DNA from: Lysobacteraceae bacterium 2PB
GTDB taxonomy: Bacteria; Pseudomonadota; Gammaproteobacteria; Xanthomonadales; Xanthomonadaceae
Length of the DNA: 64,000 bases
Assembly (NCBI GenBank): GCA_005502915.1
Contig: SCMT01000007.1
Location: 1 to 64,000 of the forward strand
Direction of reading: 5' to 3'
The translations under genes and the position numbers were made by a program. Shown piece by piece: positions 26,159 through 36,076 of this stretch. Positions within the stretch are counted from its first letter, which is position 1. Every line of letters begins with the position of its first letter. The notes beneath the pieces were generated by a model. That model worked only from the letters and a program-made list of their open reading frames with translations. It ran no database searches and was not told the origin of the DNA.

Positions 26159-27463
26159 GTGTCTCAACAGGATTCCACCATTCCGACCCAGGTCACCGTG
26201 ACCGCCGGCGAGAAGTCCGCCGTCCTGCCGGTGTACCAGCCCACCTTGGGCAGCCCGTGCGTCGACATCGCGAAGCTCCCGAAGGAGACGGGCCTGTTCA
26301 CGTACGACTCGGGCTTCATGGCCACCGCGTCGTGCCGTTCGGCGATCACCTACATCGATGGCGACGCCGGCGTGCTGATGTACCGCGGCTACCCGATCGA
26401 ACAGCTCGCCGAGAAGTCCAGCTTCCTCGAAGTGGCCTACCTGCTGATGAACGGCGAACTGCCGAACCCGCAGGAATTCGCCAAGTTCGAGCATGAAGTC
26501 ACGCATCACACGATGATGCACGAAGCCTTCCGCACCTTCCTGTTCGGCTTCCGCCACGACGCGCACCCGATGGCGATGCTGGTCGGCATGCTCGGCTCGA
26601 TGGCGAGCTTCTACCACAACACGCTGGACCTCGAAGACGCCGAGCAGCGTCGCATGGCTGCGATCCGCCTGATCGCGAAGGTGCCGACGATCGCCGCCGC
26701 CTGCCATCGCTATTCGATCGGCTGGCCGAGCCGCTATCCGAAGAACAACCTCGAATACGTCACCCGCTTCCTGCACATGATGAAGGAAGTGCCGAGCGAG
26801 CCGCTGGAGCTGAATCCGGTCGCCGCCAAGGCGCTGGACCTGCTGTTCATCCTGCACGCCGACCACGAGCAGAACGCGTCGACCTCGACCGTGCGCCTGG
26901 TCGGTTCCACCGGTGCGAACCCGTATGCCTGCGTCGCCGCCGGCGTCGCTGCGCTGTGGGGTCCCGCTCACGGCGGCGCCAACGAAGCCGTGCTGAAGAT
27001 GCTCGAAGAGATCGGTACCCCGGGCAACGTGCAGTCGGCCGTCGACAAGGCCAAGGACAAGAACTCGGGCTTCCGCCTGATGGGCTTCGGCCACCGCGTC
27101 TACAAGAACTTCGACCCGCGCGCGAAGATCATCCGCGAGATGTGCCACAAGGTGCTGAACGAGCTGGGCGTCAACGACCCGCTGCTCGAAGTGGCCATGA
27201 AGCTGGAAGAAGCCGCGCTGAAGGACGACTACTTCGTGCAGCGCAAGCTCTACCCGAACGTCGACTTCTACTCGGGCATAATCTACAAGGCGCTGGGCAT
27301 CCCGACCGAGATGTTCACGGTCATGTTCGCCATCGCTCGCACCGCCGGCTGGGTCTCGCACTGGCTGGAACAGCAGAACGACCCGGAAGCCAAGATCGGC
27401 CGTCCGCGCCAGATCTACACCGGTTACGCGGCGCGCGACTACAAGCCGGTCGAGCAGCGCTGA
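26159..27463 (+). CDS. gltA: Citrate synthase (type II, hexameric)
   Basis: 434 residues. It condenses acetyl-CoA and oxaloacetate as the entry step of the TCA cycle. Catalytic residues appear in [11 protein letters not shown] (His), [11 protein letters not shown] (His) and [15 protein letters not shown] near the active-site Asp. The length and the N-terminal beta domain ([16 protein letters not shown]) are those of NADH-regulated Gram-negative enzymes. GTG 26159 ([10 protein letters not shown]) follows GGGAG and gives the family length; an upstream GTG at 26111 would add 16 unconserved residues. Confidence 0.96.
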   Translation: MSQQDSTIPTQVTVTAGEKSAVLPVYQPTLGSPCVDIAKLPKETGLFTYDSGFMATASCRSAITYIDGDAGVLMYRGYPIEQLAEKSSFLEVAYLLMNGELPNPQEFAKFEHEVTHHTMMHEAFRTFLFGFRHDAHPMAMLVGMLGSMASFYHNTLDLEDAEQRRMAAIRLIAKVPTIAAACHRYSIGWPSRYPKNNLEYVTRFLHMMKEVPSEPLELNPVAAKALDLLFILHADHEQNASTSTVRLVGSTGANPYACVAAGVAALWGPAHGGANEAVLKMLEEIGTPGNVQSAVDKAKDKNSGFRLMGFGHRVYKNFDPRAKIIREMCHKVLNELGVNDPLLEVAMKLEEAALKDDYFVQRKLYPNVDFYSGIIYKALGIPTEMFTVMFAIARTAGWVSHWLEQQNDPEAKIGRPRQIYTGYAARDYKPVEQR

Positions 27464-27499
27464 TCCCGGAGACGGGATCTCGTGCTGGTATCGCGAAAG

Positions 27500-27521
27500 A
27501 CCCCGCCTCGGCGGGGTTTTT
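27500..27521 (+). terminator. gltA rho-independent terminator
   Basis: The stem ACCCCGC / GCGGGGT with a CTCG loop runs into TTTTT, 37 bases after the stop. It is the clearest classical terminator in the window. Confidence 0.9.
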
Positions 27522-27608
27522 CGTTGGCGGAGCGGTCAACGTCGTGGCGGCCGATGCGTTGTCGAGTCATGGATGGCGCCGGCCATCATCGCCCTGGAGG
27601 GCATGCCG

Positions 27609-28691
27609 ATGGACCCGATGATCCCCGAATGGCTGCGTCGATCCGCATGGGTGGCACTGTTCTGGTGCGCGAGCGCCACGGCACAGGCACAGAGCGGCTG
27701 CGCGCCGACGGCGGTGACGCCGGACACCCCCGACAAGGACATCTGCTACGGCCCGGCCGCCTGGCGCGAACAGACGCTCGGCGGGACCTGGCTGCAGCAG
27801 CGCTTCGATCTGTACCGAGCCCCCGGTGCGAGCGCCGACGCGCCCGCGCCACTGATCGTCTGGGCGCATCCCAACGGCAGCAGCAAGGCCATCGCGCCCG
27901 GTTCCGTAGCCGAGACCGTGCTCCTCAAGCCGGCCCTGGCCGCAGGCTTCTCCTTCGCCTCGGTGGAGTTCCGGCATCCGGTGGCCAACCGGAACGAGGC
28001 GGATTCGCCGACCAATCCCGGCGTGCCGCACCACGACCTGGCGCGTGCCTTGCAATTCATGCGTGCCAACGCCGCCGCACTGGGCATCGATCGCCGCAAC
28101 GTCTTCGTGGTCGGCGGTTCGCGCGGCACGCTGTCGCTGTGGACCGTGCTGCAGGACGACATGGCAATCCCGACCAGTCCGGACCCGGTCGCGCGTCAAT
28201 CCACCCGGGCGAATGCGGTGTTCGCGTACAACGCCCAGACCACCTACGACGGCCGCGAATTCGCCGACCTGTTCCTGGTCGAAGCCGACCGCGCGGCCTT
28301 CAAGGCGAACTGGCAGGCGCTGCATCCGAAATACGCGCAGTACGGCAGTGCGATCCAGAGCGTGACGGCGGACGACCCGCCGGTGAAGCTGCGCTACGAC
28401 CAGGCCTTCATCGGGCGTCTGGTGACGCAGCAGGAATTGGCCGGCGTGGATTACGTGCACTACCCGGACTACGGGTTGGCGCTGTGCGCGGCCTACCAGC
28501 TGGCCCTGGGCCACGGCGGGCGCTGCACGGCGGAGGGCGATCCGCGCTTCGCCACGATGGCCGAGGGCTATCGCGGCTACGTCGATTTCTTCAAGGCGCA
28601 CCTGCGGGGACGCACCGCACCAGTGCTGCCCGCCATGCAGCGACCGGATGCCCCCGAGCGGCCCAGATTGCCCCGGGCGCCGGGTCGCTAG
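27609..28691 (+). CDS. Exported alpha/beta-hydrolase-like protein
   Basis: 360 residues. It has a signal peptide (IPEWLRRSAWVALFWCASATAQA) and an alpha/beta hydrolase core: PAPLIVWAHPNGSS after the first strands (oxyanion region) and the nucleophile elbow FVVGGSRGTLSLW with Ser in GGSRG. A late HYPDYGLALC region may hold the acid/His. It is probably a periplasmic or secreted esterase or peptidase; the substrate is unknown. ATG 27609 is chosen because GGAGG lies 8 bases upstream; ATG 27603 and 27573 are alternatives. A Pro/Arg-rich tail (about 335-360) may be disordered. Confidence 0.75.
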   Translation: MDPMIPEWLRRSAWVALFWCASATAQAQSGCAPTAVTPDTPDKDICYGPAAWREQTLGGTWLQQRFDLYRAPGASADAPAPLIVWAHPNGSSKAIAPGSVAETVLLKPALAAGFSFASVEFRHPVANRNEADSPTNPGVPHHDLARALQFMRANAAALGIDRRNVFVVGGSRGTLSLWTVLQDDMAIPTSPDPVARQSTRANAVFAYNAQTTYDGREFADLFLVEADRAAFKANWQALHPKYAQYGSAIQSVTADDPPVKLRYDQAFIGRLVTQQELAGVDYVHYPDYGLALCAAYQLALGHGGRCTAEGDPRFATMAEGYRGYVDFFKAHLRGRTAPVLPAMQRPDAPERPRLPRAPGR

Positions 28692-28712
28692 CCATTGCCT
28701 CGTCTGTCTTGA

Positions 28713-28734
28713 ACGGCCCGCGCATGCGGGCCGT
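28713..28734. terminator. Bidirectional hairpin between hydrolase and dps
   Basis: A 9-bp stem (ACGGCCCGC / GCGGGCCGT) with a GCAT loop lies between the convergent genes. Confidence 0.65.
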
Positions 28735-28740
28735 CGTCGT

Positions 28741-29274
28741 TCAAGCCAGCAGCGAACGCAACATCCAGGCGTTCTTCTCGTGAATGTTGAGGCGCTGGGT
28801 CATCAGGTCCACGGTCGGATCGTCGCCGGCGTTGTCGGCGGTCTTCAGGACCTTGCGCGCGGTGCGGCAGACCGCTTCGTTGCCGAGGACCAGTTGGCGT
28901 ACCATTTCGCGCCAGTCGCTGTCGTCCGCCACTGCGGCGTCCTCGATGGAGCTGAGTTTCGCGAATTCGGCGTAGGAGCCCGGGGCGCGGTAGCCGAGGG
29001 CGCGGATGCGCTCGGCGATGGCGTCCAGCGCGGTCCATGCCTCGGTGTACTGGCCCTCGAACATCACGTGCAGGCTGTTGAACATCGGGCCGGTGATGTT
29101 CCAGTGGAAGTTGTGGGTCTTCAGGTACAGGGTGTAGCTGTCGGCGAGGAAATGCGACAGGCCGTCCGCGATCTTGCTGCGGTCGCCGGTCGACAGGCCG
29201 ATGTCGATCTGCGGCATGTCGCCGGTCGCGGCGGGGGTGGTCTTGCCGCTGGGCTTCTTCGGGGGCTTGGCCAT
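28741..29274 (-). CDS. dps: Dps-family ferritin-like DNA-protection protein
   Basis: 177 residues. Dps stores iron by oxidising Fe(II) with H2O2 and can coat DNA in starved cells. The interfacial ferroxidase site shows as THNFHWNITGP, FNSLHVMFEGQY and the Asp/Glu of DAIAERIRALG. The N-terminal tail (1-28, KPPKKPSGKTT) is lysine-rich, as in DNA-binding Dps. ATG 29274 with AAGGAG about 9 bases upstream is preferred over 29295. It diverges from hrpA; no clear OxyR box was found between them. Confidence 0.93.
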   Translation of the reverse strand: MAKPPKKPSGKTTPAATGDMPQIDIGLSTGDRSKIADGLSHFLADSYTLYLKTHNFHWNITGPMFNSLHVMFEGQYTEAWTALDAIAERIRALGYRAPGSYAEFAKLSSIEDAAVADDSDWREMVRQLVLGNEAVCRTARKVLKTADNAGDDPTVDLMTQRLNIHEKNAWMLRSLLA

Positions 29275-29387
29275 CTGAACGCTCCTTGGGGACAAAATGG
29301 CAGCCTACGACGCGCTGCCTGACTCTTCACCCAGACTATCGCCGCAATCGCTTCGATTGAAGTCAATCATTCAGACGTTTTTCATTG

Positions 29388-32300
29388 ATGAAACCTATTG
29401 ATTCAGAAGGGCAGGCCGACCTGCGCCGCGCCCGCGCGGCCGTGGAGGGCGCCCTGTCGCGCGATCGCGGCCGGCTGATCGGCCTGTGGTCGCGCTGGAG
29501 CGGCAAACCCGGCGATGCCGCGCTGCAGGCGGCGTTCGCGGAGGCGCTGGCGGTGTCGGTCGCGGCGCGCGAGGCGCGGGCGGCGTCGCTGCCGACGGCG
29601 GTGGCGGTGGATCCGAACCTGCCGATCGCCACCGAGGCCGATCGCCTGGTCGAGCTGATCCGCAGCCACCAGGTCGTGGTGATCGCCGGCGAGACCGGTT
29701 CGGGCAAGACCACGCAGCTGCCGAAGCTGTGCCTGGCGGCCGGTCGGGGCGCGGCCGGCATGATCGGCTGCACGCAGCCGCGTCGGATCGCCGCGCGCGC
29801 GGTGGCGCGCCGCGTCGCTGAGGAGCTGCAGACGCCGACGGGCGGGCTGGTGGGCTACCAGGTGCGCTTCAACGACAACGTCGGCGAGCGCACGGCGGTC
29901 AAGTTCATGACCGACGGCATCCTGCTCGCGGAAATCCAGTCCGACCGCTGGCTGTCGGCCTACGACACGATCATCGTCGACGAGGCGCACGAACGCAGCC
30001 TCAACATCGACTTCCTGCTCGGTTATCTCAAGCAGCTGCTGCAGAAGCGCCGCGACCTCAAGGTCATCGTCACCTCCGCGACCATCGACACCGAACGCTT
30101 CTCGAAGCATTTCGGCGATGCGCCGGTGGTGAGCGTGGAAGGTCGCGGTTATCCGGTCGAGGTGCGTTATCGCCCGCTCGAAGGCGGCGAAGACGAGGAG
30201 GGGGCAGCGCAGGACGGTGGGCGGACCATCATCGACGGCATCGTCGGCGCCTGCGACGAGATCATGCGCCTCGGCGGCACCGGCGATACGCTGATCTTCC
30301 TGCCCGGCGAGCGCGAGATCCGAGACGCGCACCAGGCGCTGGAGAAGCGCAAGTACCGGCACACCGAAGTGCTGCCGCTGTACGCGCGGCTGTCGGCGCG
30401 CGACCAGGACCGCGTGTTCAATCCCGGTCCGCAGCGACGCATCGTGCTGGCGACGAACGTCGCCGAAACCTCGCTGACCGTGCCGCGCATCCATTACGTG
30501 GTCGATCCCGGCCTGGCGCGCGTGAAGCGCTACAGCCCGCGTCAGAAGCTCGATCGCCTGCACATCGAACCGGTGTCGCAGGCCAGCGCCGACCAGCGCA
30601 AGGGCCGCTGCGGGCGCATCGCGCCGGGCACCTGTTTCCGGCTGTATTCCGAAGCCGATTTCCTGTCCCGCGATCCCTACACCGATCCGGAAATCCGCCG
30701 CGCGGCGCTGGCCGGGGTGATCCTGCGCATGCTGTCGCTGGGACTCGGCCGCATCGAGGATTTCCCGTTCCTCGAACCGCCGGATCCGCGCGCGATTGCC
30801 GACGGCTGGCAGCAGCTGGCCGAACTGGGCGCGATCGACGCCGAGCGCAAGCTCACCCGCATCGGCCGGACCATGGCGCGGTTGCCGGTCGACGTGAAGC
30901 TGGCGCGCATGCTGATCGCCGCGCAGCGACACGGCTGCCTGCGCGAGATGCTGGCGATCGCAAGCTTTCTCGGTATCCAGGATCCGCGTGAGCGTCCGGC
31001 CGACCAGCGCGGCGCCGCCGATGCCGCGCATGCCGAGTTCGCGGATGCGAAGTCGGAATTCGTCGGCATCCTCAAGCTCTGGGAGGCCTATCGCGTCGCC
31101 CACGAGGAGATGACCCAGTCGCAGCTGCGCAAATGGGCGGACAAGCATTTCCTCGGCTTCCTGCGCCTGCGCGAGTGGCGCGAGCTGCACCGGCAGCTGA
31201 AGCTGCTGTGCGACGAGATCGATCTGGGCGGCGACGATGGACGCGATGCGCGTGCGCCGAAGGCGGCCCGTGCTGTCGCAGCCACCACGCCGTCCCCCCC
31301 TTTGAAAAAGGGGGGCAGGGGGGATTTGCTTTCCCCGCAAGCCATCGAAAAGCAAATCTCCCTCGATCCCCCTTTTGCAAAGGGGGAGGAAAAGCGGGCT
31401 GTTGCGAAGGAGGATTACGCGCGGGGCCCCGCCGTCGACTACGCGAAGCTGCACCGCGCCTTGATCGCCGGCCTGCCGACGCAGATCGGCCATCGCGGCG
31501 ATCGTGGCCTGTACGACGGCCCGCGCGGGCGCAAGTTCACGCTGTTCCCGGGATCGCCGCTGGCGAAGAAGAGTCCGCCCTGGGTGCTGTCGGCGACGCT
31601 GCTCGACACCGAGAAGGTGTGGTCGATCACCAATGCCGCGATCGAACCGGAATGGGCGATCGACGAACTGCCGCATCTGCTCGCGCGACGCCATCACGAT
31701 CCGCACTGGGCGCGCTCGCAGGGCCGGGTGGTGGGCAGCGAGCAGATCAGCCTGTTCGGGCTGGTGCTGGCGCCGAAGAAACCGGTGCACTACGGCGCGC
31801 TGTTCCCGGAGGAGTCGCGCGCGATCTTCGCCCGCGATGCGCTGGTGACCGGGGAGATCAACACCCGCGCCGCGTTCGTCGCGCGCAATCGCGCCACGCT
31901 GGCGAAGGCGACCGAGGAAGAAGCCAAGCAGCGTCGCGCCGGTCTGGTCGTGGACGTGGACTGGCAGGCGCAGTGGTATCTCGACCGCCTGCCGCCGCAC
32001 GTGCACAACGCGCAGGCGCTGGATGCGTGGTACGCGAAGCTGCCGGCGGCCGAGAAGGCGAAGCTGGAATGGTCGCTGGCCGACCTGATGGTCGGTGGTC
32101 CGAGCGATGCCGAGCGCTTCCCGCCGTACCTGCCGCTGGGCGAGGTGCGCCTGGCGGTGAAGTATCGCTTCGAGCCCGGTGCGCCCGACGATGGCATGAC
32201 GGTGGCGGTGCCGCTGCACCTGCTCAACGCGCTCGACCCCGCGCAGCTCTCGTGGCTGGCGCCGGGTTTCGTGCAGGACAAGGCGGCGGCGCTGATCAAG

Positions 32301-33494
32301 TCGATGCCGAAGGCGCTGCGCCGCAACTTCGTGCCCGCGCCGGATTTCGCCCGCGCCTTCGCCGAAGCCTTCCCGCAGCGCGATGCCGATGCCTTCGAGG
32401 GTGCGCTGGCGCGGTTCCTGAAGAAGCTGACCGGCGTCGAGCTGCTCCCGGCGGATTTCGATCCCGCATCGATCGATGCGCACCTGCGCGCCAACCTGCG
32501 CCTGCTCGACCGGGATGGCCGAACGGTGCTCGCCGAGTCGCGCGACCTCGACGACCTGCGCGCGCGCTTCGGCAAGCGCGCGGCCGATGCGTTCTCGGCG
32601 CGCGCGGCGGAAGGTCTGGCGCAGCGCGGCCTGACCGATTTCCCGGCGGTGTCGATCCCGACCTCGGTGCCCGGTGCCGGCGGCGTGCCGGCTTATCCGG
32701 CGCTGCACGACGACGGCGACAGCGTGTCGCTCGCGGTGCATGCCGATCGCGCCGAGGCGCAGCGTCACCATCCCGAGGGCGTGCGCCGCCTGCTGCGGAT
32801 CGCGCTGGCCGAGAAGATGAAGCAGGCGCGCAAGCAGTTGCCGGTGCAACCGAAGACCTCGCTGCTCTACGCCGCGATCGAGAGCCGCGATCCGCGCAAC
32901 GATGGCCTGAAGGACAGCGACCGCCTGCGCGCCGACCTGGTCGAGGGCGCGTTCGCCGCGCTGTCGGCCGAGGGCCTGCTGGAGATCCGTACGGCCGATG
33001 CCTTCGCGCAGCGTCGCGACGCCATCGGCAAGACGCTGTTCGGCGAAGCGATGACGCGGCTGAAGCAGGCGGAGACCATCCTCGCCCGCGTCGCCGAGGT
33101 CCGTGCCGCACTGGAATCGAACCTGATGGGCTGGGCCCGCGCCAATCTCGACGACCTGCACGCACAGCTGGCCGCGCTGGCCGCGCCGGGCTTCCTGCGC
33201 GATGTCCCGGCCGATGCGCTGGCGGAGTATCCGCGCTGGCTCAAGGCCATGGCGCTGCGCGCCGAGCGCGCGCTGCGGGACCCGGTGCGCGACCAGGCGC
33301 GGATGCTCGAGCTCAAGCCCTTCGTGGATGCGCTGGCCGATGCCCGTGATCGTGGCATCGATCTGCAGCCGGGCTGGCAGGCCCTGCGCTGGGACCTGGA
33401 GGAGTTCCGGGTGTCGCTGTTCGCGCAGGAGCTGGGCGCGAAGGGCGGGGTGTCGGCGAAGAAACTCGCGACGCGGCTGTCGCAATTGCGCTGA
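29388..33494 (+). CDS. hrpA: ATP-dependent RNA helicase HrpA
   Basis: 1368 residues, a DEAH-box helicase implicated in rescue of stalled ribosomes and mRNA processing. Motifs: Walker A GETGSGKTT (101-109), DEAH (198-201), SAT, and VAETSLTVPRIHYVVDPG with QRKGRCGRIAPG (V, VI). Winged-helix/ratchet regions and a long C-terminal DUF3418-type domain follow. ATG 29388 (MKPIDSEGQ) is chosen over a TTG one codon upstream. Within the linker at about residues 636-667 the protein reads PPLKKGGRGDL ... DPPFAKGEEK, the translation of a palindromic repeat inserted in frame (31294-31387), so this copy carries about 31 residues absent from the family. Confidence 0.95.
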   Translation: MKPIDSEGQADLRRARAAVEGALSRDRGRLIGLWSRWSGKPGDAALQAAFAEALAVSVAAREARAASLPTAVAVDPNLPIATEADRLVELIRSHQVVVIAGETGSGKTTQLPKLCLAAGRGAAGMIGCTQPRRIAARAVARRVAEELQTPTGGLVGYQVRFNDNVGERTAVKFMTDGILLAEIQSDRWLSAYDTIIVDEAHERSLNIDFLLGYLKQLLQKRRDLKVIVTSATIDTERFSKHFGDAPVVSVEGRGYPVEVRYRPLEGGEDEEGAAQDGGRTIIDGIVGACDEIMRLGGTGDTLIFLPGEREIRDAHQALEKRKYRHTEVLPLYARLSARDQDRVFNPGPQRRIVLATNVAETSLTVPRIHYVVDPGLARVKRYSPRQKLDRLHIEPVSQASADQRKGRCGRIAPGTCFRLYSEADFLSRDPYTDPEIRRAALAGVILRMLSLGLGRIEDFPFLEPPDPRAIADGWQQLAELGAIDAERKLTRIGRTMARLPVDVKLARMLIAAQRHGCLREMLAIASFLGIQDPRERPADQRGAADAAHAEFADAKSEFVGILKLWEAYRVAHEEMTQSQLRKWADKHFLGFLRLREWRELHRQLKLLCDEIDLGGDDGRDARAPKAARAVAATTPSPPLKKGGRGDLLSPQAIEKQISLDPPFAKGEEKRAVAKEDYARGPAVDYAKLHRALIAGLPTQIGHRGDRGLYDGPRGRKFTLFPGSPLAKKSPPWVLSATLLDTEKVWSITNAAIEPEWAIDELPHLLARRHHDPHWARSQGRVVGSEQISLFGLVLAPKKPVHYGALFPEESRAIFARDALVTGEINTRAAFVARNRATLAKATEEEAKQRRAGLVVDVDWQAQWYLDRLPPHVHNAQALDAWYAKLPAAEKAKLEWSLADLMVGGPSDAERFPPYLPLGEVRLAVKYRFEPGAPDDGMTVAVPLHLLNALDPAQLSWLAPGFVQDKAAALIKSMPKALRRNFVPAPDFARAFAEAFPQRDADAFEGALARFLKKLTGVELLPADFDPASIDAHLRANLRLLDRDGRTVLAESRDLDDLRARFGKRAADAFSARAAEGLAQRGLTDFPAVSIPTSVPGAGGVPAYPALHDDGDSVSLAVHADRAEAQRHHPEGVRRLLRIALAEKMKQARKQLPVQPKTSLLYAAIESRDPRNDGLKDSDRLRADLVEGAFAALSAEGLLEIRTADAFAQRRDAIGKTLFGEAMTRLKQAETILARVAEVRAALESNLMGWARANLDDLHAQLAALAAPGFLRDVPADALAEYPRWLKAMALRAERALRDPVRDQARMLELKPFVDALADARDRGIDLQPGWQALRWDLEEFRVSLFAQELGAKGGVSAKKLATRLSQLR
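31294..31387 (+). repeat. MITE-like inverted-repeat element inside hrpA
   Basis: A 39-bp left arm (31294-31332) and a 39-bp right arm (31349-31387) are imperfect inverted copies. Both share AAAGCAAATC at the inner end, and each arm carries its own small palindrome (CCCCCCTTTGAAAAAGGGGGG; CCCCCTTTTGCAAAGGGGG). A 16-bp spacer separates the arms. The element is read through in frame as PPLKKGGRGDL and DPPFAKGEEK, a peptide type recognisable in other proteins invaded by such CCCCC-TTT repeats. Confidence 0.8.
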
Positions 33495-33635
33495 GCGTCG
33501 CCGTCGGAGAGACGTGCACGGGGTAGGCTGGATGTGTCGCCCGCACATGCGCTGCCGGGTCCGGGCGATGGCGGCCTGCGGCGTTTCCGACTGCAGTCGC
33601 CGGAGATCGGCAGCCTGCAGTCAAAAGGACATGCC

Positions 33636-33881
33636 ATGCACAAGACCTTCATCCACGGTATCGCGATCGCCCTCCTGTCCGCCGCCATGGGCTTCAGCGG
33701 AAGCGCTCAGGCGCTCCCCGGTGGCCCCAGCACTCCCTGCACCGAGGCCAACTGGGGCGAAATCGCGACGGTCGAGAGTTACAGCCCCCGGACCGGCTAC
33801 GTCCAGCGGATCTACGAATGCACCGACTTCGGCTGGTCGATCATCGCCCGCTGCGACGAGAACGGCTGCATCTACTACTGA
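33636..33881 (+). CDS. Small secreted cysteine-containing protein, unknown function
   Basis: 81 residues. A signal peptide (KTFIHGIAIALLSAAMGFSGSAQA) leaves a mature peptide of about 55 residues with four cysteines (TPCTEAN, YECTDFGW, ARCDENGCIYY), enough for two disulfides. ATG 33636 has AAAGGAC upstream. It stands alone between hrpA and the YIP1 operon, followed by a strong hairpin. No family recognised. The composition fits a small periplasmic or extracellular protein. Confidence 0.7.
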   Translation: MHKTFIHGIAIALLSAAMGFSGSAQALPGGPSTPCTEANWGEIATVESYSPRTGYVQRIYECTDFGWSIIARCDENGCIYY

Positions 33882-33901
33882 GTCCCGCCTCCGCAACGCC
33901 G

Positions 33902-33929
33902 CACGCCCCCGGCTCCGGCCGGGGGCGTG
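33902..33929 (+). terminator. Terminator of the small secreted protein gene
   Basis: A 12-bp perfect stem (CACGCCCCCGGC / GCCGGGGGCGTG) with a TCCG loop lies 20 bases after the stop and is followed by TCGTTTCG. Confidence 0.7.
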
Positions 33930-34137
33930 TCGTTTCGGGGCATGCCGTTTCGCGGCAGCCCGGGATCCTGGAATCCCTGAGCCGGGGGCGGCGTGACTTC
34001 CGGGTCCTGCCTGCGAACCACGGCTGTGTCACAAAGGCCGCCCGGCCGCGTCATGGTCTCGAACACCGGATCCTGAACTCCGGGTCTCGAACATCGGTTC
34101 CGCCGTGCGCATCCGCCCCCTGTCCCAGGAGCTTCCC
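33930..34137. other. Non-coding gap before the YIP1 operon
   Basis: I see no gene here. GGTCTCGAACA(C/T)CGG occurs twice (about 34055 and 34083). No clear promoter was found for the downstream YIP1-MacAB-like operon. Confidence 0.5.
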
Positions 34138-34818
34138 ATGTCCCATCTGCTCGACATCTACCTCCAGCCCGGCAAGGTCTTCGCCGCGCTGAAGGACAAG
34201 CCGACCTTCCTCGTCCCGCTGCTGCTGACGATCGTGGTCAGCGTGGTCATGGTCGCGGTCTACTTCGCCCAGGTCGACGGCCCGTGGCTGATCGAGCGCA
34301 TGCTCGCCGCCAACCCGGAGGCCACCGCCAAGGAGATCGAACAGGCGCGCAAGGTGATGCCGGGCGCGCAGGTCATGGGCTACATCAGCATGGCGAGCAT
34401 CGCGGTGCTCGCCATACTCGTCACGCTGGTGATCGCCCTGTACTACTGGATCGCCGGCAAGATCGCCGGGCACGCGCTGTCCTTTCGCCATGGCCTGAGC
34501 CTCACGGCCTGGTCGGGCATGCCGACGCTGCTCGGCAGCATCGTCGGGCTGGTCGGCGCGATCACCATGACCCCGCAGACCTCGCTGGAATCGCTGCAGA
34601 TGCTCAACATCGATCCGCTGCTGGTCGAACTGCCGATGGATCATGCATGGAGCAGGTTCGCGAAGAGCTTCAGCCTGCTCATGCTCTGGACGATCGGCCT
34701 GGCCGCGCTGGGCTGGCGCACCTGGTTCCGCACCGGCTGGGTCCAGGCGATGTTCGTCGCGGCGTTGCCGTACCTCGTCTGGTTCGGCGGGCTCGCGATC
34801 GCCGCGCTGCTCAAATGA
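34138..34818 (+). CDS. YIP1-family membrane protein
   Basis: 226 residues. The N-terminal amphipathic start LLDIYLQPGKVFAALKDKP and five hydrophobic helices are typical of the bacterial YIP1/DUF1282 group, whose role is unclear. ATG 34138 has CAGGAGC upstream. It heads an operon with an adaptor, an ABC ATPase and an ABC permease (gap of 34 bp to the adaptor), an arrangement that suggests it helps the exporter or its envelope placement. Confidence 0.85.
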   Translation: MSHLLDIYLQPGKVFAALKDKPTFLVPLLLTIVVSVVMVAVYFAQVDGPWLIERMLAANPEATAKEIEQARKVMPGAQVMGYISMASIAVLAILVTLVIALYYWIAGKIAGHALSFRHGLSLTAWSGMPTLLGSIVGLVGAITMTPQTSLESLQMLNIDPLLVELPMDHAWSRFAKSFSLLMLWTIGLAALGWRTWFRTGWVQAMFVAALPYLVWFGGLAIAALLK

Positions 34819-34852
34819 TTGTCGATATTTCCCTGGATTCCGGATCGTTTCG

Positions 34853-36076
34853 ATGAAACCCAACCGCAAGTGGCTCATAGCCGCCGGCATCGTGCTCGTG
34901 CTGGTCGTGCCGTTCGTCATCAAGAAGAATCGCGGCGCGTCCGCGATCGAAGTCGATCTGGCGACGGCCGCGCCGCAGCTGGTGCAGCCCTCGATCCTCG
35001 CCTCGGGCACGCTGGCCTTCCGCAACGAGGTCAACCTGACTTCGGAAGTCACCGGCAAGGTCGAGACCATCCTCGTCAAGGAAGGCGACACCGTCGAAGC
35101 CGGGCAGACCCTGCTGCTGCTCGATCCGGAGCTGTACAACAACGCGATCGAGCGCGAGGAGGCCGGCCTGCGCCAGACCCGCATCGCGATCGAGCGCCAG
35201 CGCGCGCAGGTGGCGCTGCGCCGCAAGCAGTTCGAGCGCAGCCAGGTGCTGGTGCAGCAGAAGCTGATCGACCGCAACCGCTTCGACGAGGACCGCAACC
35301 AGCTGGAGGTCGCCGAAGCCGACCTGCGCACCAGCGAGGAGTCGCTGCGCCGCGCCGAATCGGTGGTCAACGATGCCCGCGAGCAGCGCGCGCGCACCGA
35401 GATCCGCTCGCCGATCTCCGGGCGCATCGTGTCGCTGCCGATCAAGGTCGGCGAGACGGCAGTGCCCTCGACCTCGGCCTTCGCCGGTGCGCAGCTGATG
35501 AAGATCGCCGATACCTCGGAGATCATCGCCGAGCTGAAGGTCGACGAAGCCGACATCGCCAAGGTCGGCGCGGGCCAGCGCGTGGAGGTCTACGCGGCGG
35601 CCTATCCGGACAGCGCGCTCAAGGGCAGCGTCGAGCAGATCGCGCTGGCCCCGACCATCGAAGGCCAGGGCCGCGCCTACAAGGTCACCGTGCGCATCGT
35701 GCCGCCCGAGGGCCTGGCGCTGCGCTCCGGCATGAGCGTGCGTGCCGACATCTTCCTCGGCGACGGCCAGCGCCGCCTGGCGGTGCCGGTGGAAGCGGTC
35801 TCGACCGAGACCGGCGACGACGGCAAGCCCGTGCGCCACGTCTGGCTGGCGAAGGACGGCAAGGCGACGCGCGCGACGGTGCAGACCGGCGCCTCCGACG
35901 ACCGCTGGGAAGTGGTGACCAAGGGCATCGCGCAGGGCGATACCGTGATCGTCGGCCCCGCGAAGGCGCTGCGCGGCCTGAGCGAGGGCGCGCAGGTGAA
36001 GCGCCGCGACCCGGCGAAGTCGAAGGATGAGGGCGACGCGAAGGGCGCCGGAAACGACGCGAAGGACGCCGGATGA
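34853..36076 (+). CDS. MacA/HlyD-type periplasmic adaptor of an ABC exporter
   Basis: 407 residues. A single N-terminal anchor ([17 protein letters not shown]), lipoyl halves ([19 protein letters not shown] and [22 protein letters not shown]), a coiled-coil hairpin (about 95-185, rich in Arg, Glu and Gln) and a beta barrel plus membrane-proximal domain. The C-terminal tail is charged ([16 protein letters not shown]). It bridges the MacB-like pump to an outer-membrane channel. Its stop overlaps the ATPase start by ATGA. Confidence 0.93.
   Translation: MKPNRKWLIAAGIVLVLVVPFVIKKNRGASAIEVDLATAAPQLVQPSILASGTLAFRNEVNLTSEVTGKVETILVKEGDTVEAGQTLLLLDPELYNNAIEREEAGLRQTRIAIERQRAQVALRRKQFERSQVLVQQKLIDRNRFDEDRNQLEVAEADLRTSEESLRRAESVVNDAREQRARTEIRSPISGRIVSLPIKVGETAVPSTSAFAGAQLMKIADTSEIIAELKVDEADIAKVGAGQRVEVYAAAYPDSALKGSVEQIALAPTIEGQGRAYKVTVRIVPPEGLALRSGMSVRADIFLGDGQRRLAVPVEAVSTETGDDGKPVRHVWLAKDGKATRATVQTGASDDRWEVVTKGIAQGDTVIVGPAKALRGLSEGAQVKRRDPAKSKDEGDAKGAGNDAKDAG

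Noticed and set aside
29275-29387. OxyR box between dps and hrpA
   Set aside because: The palindrome GATTGA-AG-TCAATC (29355-29368) does not match the spaced ATAG-type OxyR motif; I could not assign a regulator.
29403-33548. 1381-codon open frame on the minus strand
   Set aside because: Antisense shadow of hrpA, with the same composition artefact.
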